Source: Hyphomonadaceae bacterium (GTDB lineage: Bacteria; Pseudomonadota; Alphaproteobacteria; Caulobacterales; Aquidulcibacteraceae). From it: a stretch of 10,482 nt of DNA. The DNA lies in NCBI GenBank assembly GCA_003526465.1, contig DPWD01000036.1, forward strand, positions 221-10,702. Direction: 5' to 3'. Position numbers and translations under genes: made by a program. Under the pieces are notes generated by a model, which did not search any database, was not told the DNA's origin, and worked only from the letters and a program-made list of their open reading frames with translations. Shown here one piece after another: positions 5,622 to 10,482 of this stretch; position 1 is the stretch's first letter; every line of letters starts with the position of its first letter.

Positions 5622-6656
5622 ATGAAGTCTGTGGGATTTTCAAAGCTCGGGAGGGTCCTCGCTTTTGGCGGGGCGCTATTGGCGATGGGCATGGCCACCC
5701 CGGCGCTGGCCGACGGGGACCGTTACGCAGCCATCGTCATGGACGCCCGCACCAATGAGGTATTGCTTGAGGATCAAGCCGACGAGGCGCGCTTCCCGGC
5801 CTCGCTGACCAAGATGATGACGCTTTACCTGTTGTTCGACGCGTTGGAGCGCGGCGACATCAGCATGGACACCCGGCTCGTTGCTTCGCGCCACGCGGTG
5901 GCGCAACCGCCTTCTCAGCTTGGCGTGCGCTGCACCCGCCGGCGCGGCTGCGATTCGATCACAGTCGAGCAAAGCATCCGCGCTCTGGTGGTGCAATCCG
6001 CCAACGATGCGGCGGTGATGATCGCCGAGCGCCTGTCAGGCAGCGAAGCGCGCTTTGCGGCGGCGATGACCGCGCGCGCCCGCGAACTCGGCATGGCCAA
6101 CACCCGCTTTGCGAACGCCAGCGGCTTGCCCGATGACCGTCACCGCACCACCGCCCGCGACATGGCCCTGCTCGGCCAGGCGCTGTGGCGCGACTTCCCT
6201 GAATATTATTCGTACTTCCAGACCCCGAGCTTCAGTTGGCGGCGCAGCGGCGGGCGCAACCACAATCGCCTGCTTGGCCAGGTGGAAGGCGTCGACGGGA
6301 TCAAGACCGGTTACACGCGTGCATCGGGCTTCAACCTCGCTTCCATGGCCGAGCGCAATGGGCGGCGCGTCATCGTCGTCGTTCTGGGCGGAGAGACAGC
6401 CGCCGCACGCGATGCGCAAGTCGCCTATTTGATCGAGGGCGCCTATCAGCAATTCGCGCTTCGCGAAAATCCATCGGCGACTTACGCGAGCATGCCGTCG
6501 CATCGGCTCGACATGCAAATGGCGCCGAGCGCTCTGGCCGCGGGAAACACGAACGCTGCCGGCGCAACATATCAGGGCATGGTGGTAGAAACACTTTCCC
6601 CGGCGCCCACGGATTTCATTGGTCAAGGCGACCAATCGAGCCCCGCACAAGAGTGA
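5622..6656 (+). CDS. D-alanyl-D-alanine carboxypeptidase, serine peptidase family S11
   Basis: This penicillin-binding protein (DacA/PBP5 class) removes the terminal D-Ala from peptidoglycan stem peptides in the periplasm. I start it at the ATG at 5622, preceded by GGGA at good spacing. An in-frame TTG at 5604 would only add six residues. From 5622 the product is 344 residues. A signal peptide covers 1-30 (hydrophobic core RVLAFGGALLAMGMA, cleavage ALA/DG). The catalytic motifs are complete: SLTK (S61, K64), SAN (S126-N128) and KTG (228-230). The region after about 285 is low-complexity (MPSHRLDMQMAPSALAAGN) and ends without an obvious amphipathic membrane anchor or a full PBP5 C-terminal domain. 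Cys104 and Cys110 in VRCTRRRGCDS form an unusual basic hairpin. The gene diverges from the phasin gene and appears to be transcribed alone. Confidence 0.95.
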   Translation: MKSVGFSKLGRVLAFGGALLAMGMATPALADGDRYAAIVMDARTNEVLLEDQADEARFPASLTKMMTLYLLFDALERGDISMDTRLVASRHAVAQPPSQLGVRCTRRRGCDSITVEQSIRALVVQSANDAAVMIAERLSGSEARFAAAMTARARELGMANTRFANASGLPDDRHRTTARDMALLGQALWRDFPEYYSYFQTPSFSWRRSGGRNHNRLLGQVEGVDGIKTGYTRASGFNLASMAERNGRRVIVVVLGGETAAARDAQVAYLIEGAYQQFALRENPSATYASMPSHRLDMQMAPSALAAGNTNAAGATYQGMVVETLSPAPTDFIGQGDQSSPAQE

Positions 6657-6709
6657 AGCCAGCCGTCCACGACATTGACCCCTGATTTGGGAAATCCCAA
6701 GCGGGTCGC

Positions 6710-6850
6710 ATGCTGATTTATCGGGCTCCGCCGCTGAGCGGAGGGTTTCAGGGCGTCGCCGTCCCCGACCACACAACGCTGCTGACGGCGCCGCCTCCTA
6801 TCGAAAACGTCTGGCCCTATCTTCGACAGAACTTCCCCTCTCCAATATGA
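6710..6850 (+). CDS. Possible small ORF, 46 codons
   Basis: An ATG at 6710 opens 46 codons ending in TGA at 6848-6850. The product begins MLIYRAPPLSGGFQG and ends ENVWPYLRQNFPSPI. It is proline-rich with no signal peptide or membrane segment. The ribosome site is poor (AAGCGGG before the ATG), and the family is not recognised. In this GC-rich DNA an open frame of this size can arise by chance, so I treat it as a candidate only. Confidence 0.2.
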   Translation: MLIYRAPPLSGGFQGVAVPDHTTLLTAPPPIENVWPYLRQNFPSPI

Positions 6851-6890
6851 GCCGCCTGGACAAGCGCGGTTGGCGACCCTACGCAGCCGC

Positions 6891-6896
6891 AAGGAG
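6891..6896 (+). promoter_or_regulatory. Ribosome binding site deciding the maoC-like start
   Basis: AAGGAG lies six bases before the ATG at 6903. The frame is open upstream to a TTG at 6870, but that would place this site inside the coding sequence, and the conserved protein begins near 6903. Confidence 0.8.
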
Positions 6897-6902
6897 CATC
6901 CC

Positions 6903-7352
6903 ATGCGCGAAGTCCCCCTAACCGATCTGCCGAGCCTGGTCGGCCAGGAGATTGGCGTTTCCGACTGGCTGGAAATCACCCAGGACCGCGTCAACCGTTT
7001 CGCTGACGCGACCGGCGATCACCAATGGATCCATGTCGATGTCGAACGCGCGACCAAGGAGCTGGGCAGCCCCATCGCGCACGGCTTCCTGGTGGTGTCG
7101 TTGATCCCGTTCCTGGCCAAGAACATCGTCCAGTACCAGGGCGTCGGGCGCGGCATCAATTACGGCTCCAACAAAGTGCGTTTCACCAATGTCGTGCCGG
7201 TGGGCGGGCGCATTCGCATGCGTGTGACCATGCTGTCGGCCGACATGCGCGCGGGCGCCTATCAAGTGGTGAACCAATGCACTATCGAGGTCGAAGGCCA
7301 GGAGCGGCCGGCCTGCGTCGCCGAGAATATCAGCCTGCTCTACCCAGCCTGA
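6903..7352 (+). CDS. MaoC-family (R)-specific enoyl-CoA hydratase, NodN-like
   Basis: The 149-residue single hot-dog domain protein matches the MaoC dehydratase family. Members add water to trans-2-enoyl-CoA to give (R)-3-hydroxyacyl-CoA, or act on related CoA thioesters in the cytoplasm. The hydratase signature is clear: FADATGDHQWIHVD (33-46) with catalytic D39 and H44 in the D-x4-H arrangement, then the conserved SPIAHGF (56-62). The wording of the motif (DWLEITQDRVNRFADATGDHQWIH is the region about 21-44) is closest to the NodN-like branch. The start is set by AAGGAG at 6891. Its TGA overlaps the ATG of the PP2C gene by one base, so the two are co-transcribed and probably coupled. (R)-hydratases can feed PHA synthesis, and a phasin lies 1.5 kb away, but it is transcribed the other way, so that link is only a guess. 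Confidence 0.93.
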   Translation: MREVPLTDLPSLVGQEIGVSDWLEITQDRVNRFADATGDHQWIHVDVERATKELGSPIAHGFLVVSLIPFLAKNIVQYQGVGRGINYGSNKVRFTNVVPVGGRIRMRVTMLSADMRAGAYQVVNQCTIEVEGQERPACVAENISLLYPA

Positions 7353-8182
7353 TGCTGACCCCCGTCGAATCGATCTCGCTCGCGGGCGACCGCGCCAAGC
7401 AGAATGACGATGCGTTTGGATTCTCCGATACGCGGGCCTGGGTGCTCGATGGCGCAACCGATCTGCACGACACCCCACTGACCCCCTACGCCTCCGACGC
7501 AAGTTGGATCGCGCAATTTGCGAATAGCCAATTGCACGGATTGGAAGGCATGGACCTGTGGCTCGGGGTGTTCGAGATCGCCACCACTGCGGCATTGGCA
7601 TTCGCCAACATCACCCAGGGACGCCCATTCGAACGCTGGCAATCGCCGATCTCGTCTTTGTTGTTGGCTGAAGAGACCGAAGCAGGGATAGCGGCGCTCG
7701 ATCTCGGGGACAGCCGAGTCTTCGCGCTCGACGCCGAAGGCGCTGTGTTCGTAGCGGGAGGGCCGGACGATGCCGCAGACGACGAGAGCGCTCTCGCCGC
7801 CAAGCAGGTCGACAAGCACAAACCCCTGCTCCGCCGCGGCGAGACCATCGACATGTTGCGGCGCATGCGCGCTGAGTTGAACCAACCTGGGTCGCGCTGG
7901 ACCTTCTGCCTCGACCCGGCTTGCGCCGACCATGCGCGTGCATTCGAGTGGAAGCTCGCGCGCCCGGCGCACGTCTTGCTGATGACCGACGGCTTCTCGG
8001 CGCTCGCGGACCGCTATCGCGCCTACGGCGCCGCCGACCTCGTGCGCGCCGCGCTGGACAAGGGATTGCAGGAGTTAGGGCGCGAACTACGCGCGATCGA
8101 GAACGCCGATTCCGGGGGCGACCGACACCCCCGCTTCAAAAAGAGCGATGACGCCACAGCCCTGCTGCTCAGATTGACATGA
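7352..8182 (+). CDS. PP2C-type protein serine/threonine phosphatase
   Basis: The 276-residue protein has the ordered motifs of a metal-dependent PP2C phosphatase: GDRAKQNDDAFG (12-23), WVLDGATDL (30-38) with the metal-binding D33, LDLGDSRVF (116-124), LLMTDGFSAL (209-218) with D213, and SDDATALLL (265-273) with D266/D267. Such enzymes remove phosphate from Ser/Thr of proteins in the cytoplasm. The canonical GMGGH is replaced by GATDLHD, as in the more divergent Pfam PP2C_2 group. No signal peptide or membrane segment is seen, and no kinase, STAS or sensor domain is fused. I start it at the ATG overlapping the maoC-like stop (TGATG); the longer upstream open frame is a shadow of that gene. It ends 10 bases before the oligopeptidase gene. 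With no partner kinase in view, its substrate is unknown. Confidence 0.87.
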   Translation: MLTPVESISLAGDRAKQNDDAFGFSDTRAWVLDGATDLHDTPLTPYASDASWIAQFANSQLHGLEGMDLWLGVFEIATTAALAFANITQGRPFERWQSPISSLLLAEETEAGIAALDLGDSRVFALDAEGAVFVAGGPDDAADDESALAAKQVDKHKPLLRRGETIDMLRRMRAELNQPGSRWTFCLDPACADHARAFEWKLARPAHVLLMTDGFSALADRYRAYGAADLVRAALDKGLQELGRELRAIENADSGGDRHPRFKKSDDATALLLRLT

Positions 8183-8192
8183 GGGGAAACCC

Positions 8193-10364
8193 ATGAACCG
8201 CCGTGAAATGCTCGCCGCCACGTCCGCCATCGCCGTTCTCCCCGCTTGCGCCACTACGGATGCTTCCATGACCGAAACGCCCGCCGCCCCCGTCGCCCGC
8301 ATCGAGCCTAAGACCATCACGCAACTGGGCCGCACGCGCACCGATAATTATGCGTGGTTGAAGGACGACAACTGGCAGGAGGTGATGCGCGATCCCTCGT
8401 TGCTGCGCCCGGACATCCGCGCCTATCTTGACGAAGAGAACGTCTATCGCGAAGCGCTGATGGCGCCGACGCGGGCGCTGCAAGAGAAAATCTATCAGGA
8501 AATGCGCGGACGCACCAAGGAGGACGATTCTTCCGTGCCAACCCCGGACGGCCCGTGGGAGTACTACCGCCGCTTCGAGATCGGCGCGCAGCATCCGAAA
8601 TATGTGCGTCGCCCGCGCGGGCAGGACGGACCGGAACAGGTTCTGATCGATGTCGATGAGCAGGCGCGCGGCAAGACTTTCTACAAGGTGATCGCGGCAG
8701 CGCACTCGCCCGACCATGCTCTCTACGCCTACGCGGTCGATGAGCAGGGATCGGAAATTTACACTGTGTATGTGAGGGACCTCGCCAGCGGGCAAACGTT
8801 GGCGAGCCCAGTCACGAACTGCACCGGCGATTTCTGCTGGTCGCCGGATTCGCGCTTTCTGTTCTGGACCTTCCGCGACGATAACGGCCGGCCGGCGAAA
8901 ATCTATCGCCGCCCCGCGCGCGGCGGCGAAGATGCGCTGGTGTACGACGAGCCCGACGAAGGCTTCTTCCTCAACGTCTATGCCAGCGAAAGCCGCGAAT
9001 TCATCCTGATCGCCGCCGGCAACAACGCGCAGTCCGAATATTACACAATTCCCGCGGCCGATCCGACCGCGGCGCCGACTTTGTTCTCATCGCGCGAAAC
9101 CGATCACCTTTACACGCCCACGCATTGGGACGGACGCTGGTATGTGCTGAGCAATTCAGACGGCGCGGTCGACTTCAAGGTGATGAGCTGCGCACCGGGC
9201 GCCACCGCACGCGCGAGTTGGCGGGAATTCATCGCCCACGAACCGGGCCGCTATATTCTGGGGCTCAGCGCCAAGAAGGATTTCCTCGTCCACTCCGAGC
9301 GCGCCAACGCCCTGCCCCGCATCGTCGTGCGCCATCGCGGCGGCGCAGAGCATTCCATCGCACTGGCGGAGGAGGCCTATTATCTCGAACTCGCCGGCGG
9401 CTACGAGTACGACACAGCGATCCAACGCTACACCTACGAATCGCCCACCACGCCGACACAATGGTTCGATTACGACATGGGCGCGCGCACGCGCACGCTG
9501 CGCAAGACGCAAGAGATTCCCTCCGGCCACGACCCAGCGGCCTATGTTGCGCAACGCTTCTTCGCGACCGCCTCCGACGGCAAGCGTGTGCCAATCACCG
9601 TGCTGATGAAGCGCGGAACTCCGCTCGACGGCACAGCGCCCATGCTGCTCTACGGCTACGGCTCCTACGGCTACGCCATGGACGCGGACTTCTCGACGCA
9701 GCGTTTGAGTTTGGTCGACCGCGGCTGGATTTACGCCATCGCGCATGTCCGCGGCGGTTCGGAGATGGGTTTTTCCTGGTTTCAGGATGGGCGTCGTTTC
9801 ACTAAGCGCAATACGTTCACGGATTTCGTCGCTTGCGCCGAGGAGCTGATCGCCCGCAACTACGCCCGCGCTGGCAACGTCGTCGCCGAGGGTCGCTCGG
9901 CGGGTGGGCTGCTGATGGGTGCGATCAATAACATGCGCCCCGATCTGTGGGCGGGCGTGATCGGGGGCGTGCCGTTCATCGACGTGATCAACACCATGAG
10001 CGACACGTCGCTGCCGCTGACCCCGCCAGAATGGCCGGAATGGGGCAATCCCATCGAGGACGTGAACGCCTACGATTACATGGCTTCCTATTGCCCCTAC
10101 ACCAATATCGCCGCGCGCCCCTACCCCGCCGTGCTTTCGACTGGAGGGCTGACCGACCCGCGCGTCACCTATTGGGAGCCGGCGAAGTGGGTTGCAAAGC
10201 TGCGCCCGCACACGACGAGCGGCCGGCCGGTGTTGCTCAAGATGAACATGGGCGCCGGACATGCGGGCTCTGCCGGGCGGTTCGAGCACCTACGCGAGAT
10301 TGCGCACGATTATGCGTTTGCGATTAAAGCGGTCGGCGACGCGGAGGCAGGCGGGGGATTCTGA
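8193..10364 (+). CDS. Oligopeptidase B-like S9A peptidase, probable exported lipoprotein
   Basis: Family S9A peptidases cut short peptides; oligopeptidase B prefers the bond after Arg or Lys. The 723-residue protein has a beta-propeller region (about 75-440) and a C-terminal alpha/beta hydrolase domain. The catalytic triad is visible: S569 in EGRSAGG, D655 in GGLTDPRV and H690 in GAGHAGSAGRF. HVRGGSEMGFSWF (518-530) and PEWPEWGNP (612-620) also match oligopeptidase B. The N-terminus is unusual: MNRREML has a twin-arginine-like pair, then a hydrophobic run and a lipobox-like LPAC (16-19), followed by a Thr/Pro/Ala linker. This suggests Tat or Sec export and lipid attachment at C19, whereas classical oligopeptidase B is cytosolic. 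AGGGG before the ATG supports the start. It is the third gene of the 6903-10364 unit. Confidence 0.94.
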   Translation: MNRREMLAATSAIAVLPACATTDASMTETPAAPVARIEPKTITQLGRTRTDNYAWLKDDNWQEVMRDPSLLRPDIRAYLDEENVYREALMAPTRALQEKIYQEMRGRTKEDDSSVPTPDGPWEYYRRFEIGAQHPKYVRRPRGQDGPEQVLIDVDEQARGKTFYKVIAAAHSPDHALYAYAVDEQGSEIYTVYVRDLASGQTLASPVTNCTGDFCWSPDSRFLFWTFRDDNGRPAKIYRRPARGGEDALVYDEPDEGFFLNVYASESREFILIAAGNNAQSEYYTIPAADPTAAPTLFSSRETDHLYTPTHWDGRWYVLSNSDGAVDFKVMSCAPGATARASWREFIAHEPGRYILGLSAKKDFLVHSERANALPRIVVRHRGGAEHSIALAEEAYYLELAGGYEYDTAIQRYTYESPTTPTQWFDYDMGARTRTLRKTQEIPSGHDPAAYVAQRFFATASDGKRVPITVLMKRGTPLDGTAPMLLYGYGSYGYAMDADFSTQRLSLVDRGWIYAIAHVRGGSEMGFSWFQDGRRFTKRNTFTDFVACAEELIARNYARAGNVVAEGRSAGGLLMGAINNMRPDLWAGVIGGVPFIDVINTMSDTSLPLTPPEWPEWGNPIEDVNAYDYMASYCPYTNIAARPYPAVLSTGGLTDPRVTYWEPAKWVAKLRPHTTSGRPVLLKMNMGAGHAGSAGRFEHLREIAHDYAFAIKAVGDAEAGGGF

Positions 10365-10367
10365 TCT

Positions 10368-10466
10368 ATGTGGAGCGGCGTGCACAAGTTTGGAACTGGC
10401 ATGTTCGCCACGGAGGCGCCGCAAACATGGACCGCCGGCGCCCTCGCCGGCATCGGCGCCTGCTAG
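10368..10466 (+). CDS. Possible very small ORF, 32 codons
   Basis: An ATG three bases after the oligopeptidase stop opens 32 codons to a TAG at 10464-10466 (product begins MWSGVHKFGTGMF and ends AGALAGIGAC). The product has a mildly hydrophobic Ala/Gly tail and a C-terminal Cys. There is a G-rich stretch (GCGGGGGA) about 9 bases before the ATG, inside the end of the upstream gene. I recognise no family, and chance is a good alternative. Confidence 0.15.
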   Translation: MWSGVHKFGTGMFATEAPQTWTAGALAGIGAC

Positions 10467-10482
10467 AGCGGTTCTCGATTTG
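10463..10482. repeat. Possible left half of a dispersed palindromic repeat
   Basis: The window ends in CTAGAGCGGTTCTCGATTTG. I recall similar AGAGCGGTTC-type words as one arm of short palindromes scattered through alphaproteobacterial genomes. The matching right arm would lie beyond the window, so this is a guess. Confidence 0.3.

Larger units (their letters stand above)
6657..6902. other. Gap between the carboxypeptidase and maoC-like genes
   Basis: This 246-base gap holds a short dyad TTGGGA-AA-TCCCAA (6687-6700), a possible small ORF (6710-6850) and a hairpin CTCCGC/GCGGAG (6726-6743) followed by only three T. No confident terminator or promoter is visible, although a promoter for the three-gene unit starting at 6903 should be here. 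Confidence 0.5.

Noticed and set aside
6036..6776. 246-codon minus-strand frame over the carboxypeptidase
   Set aside because: The plus strand carries all three penicillin-binding motifs; the antisense product has no recognisable features.
7025..7351. Upstream extension of the PP2C frame into the maoC-like gene
   Set aside because: The extra residues are an out-of-frame reading of maoC. The PP2C homology begins at the ATG overlapping the maoC stop.
9156..10289. 377-codon open frame antisense to the oligopeptidase gene
   Set aside because: It mirrors a conserved S9A gene whose catalytic motifs are all intact on the plus strand.

Overview
The window looks like ordinary chromosome of a GC-rich alphaproteobacterium. 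The ClpS-ClpA pair next to a short Phasin_2-type phasin, a candidate PhaR operator of the alphaproteobacterial kind, and the gene set as a whole all fit. Caulobacterales/Hyphomonadaceae-like or Rhizobiales-like bacteria are my best guess, but no rRNA or other marker gene is present to fix the genus. I see no insertion sequence, phage gene, CRISPR array, tRNA or rRNA.

The layout has two arms that diverge from an intergenic region at 5394-5621. The left arm is all on the minus strand. Read from the centre outward it holds a phasin (4935-5393) with its own promoter, PhaR-like operator and terminator, then a 326-base hairpin-rich gap, clpS (4276-4608), clpA (1951-4269), two small secreted cysteine-containing proteins of unknown function (1276-1935 and 805-1224), and the start of an unrecognised membrane protein that runs off the left edge (1-651). 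The right arm is all on the plus strand. It holds a D,D-carboxypeptidase of the S11 class (5622-6656), a 246-base gap with a possible 46-codon ORF, then a tight three-gene unit: a NodN-like MaoC hydratase (6903-7352), a PP2C-type phosphatase (7352-8182) and an S9A oligopeptidase B-like lipoprotein (8193-10364). The last bases resemble half of a dispersed repeat.

Functionally, ClpS delivers N-degron substrates to ClpA, which unfolds them for ClpP (not in the window). The phasin coats polyhydroxyalkanoate granules, and its promoter carries the TGC-rich dyad expected for the polymer-sensing repressor PhaR. The carboxypeptidase trims peptidoglycan stem peptides. The function of the MaoC-PP2C-oligopeptidase unit is unknown.

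I found no clear new multi-gene system. The points most worth a second look are the candidate structured RNA upstream of clpS (4658-4785), the exported oligopeptidase B that seems to lack one of the two specificity glutamates, and the unrecognised secreted or membrane proteins on the left.
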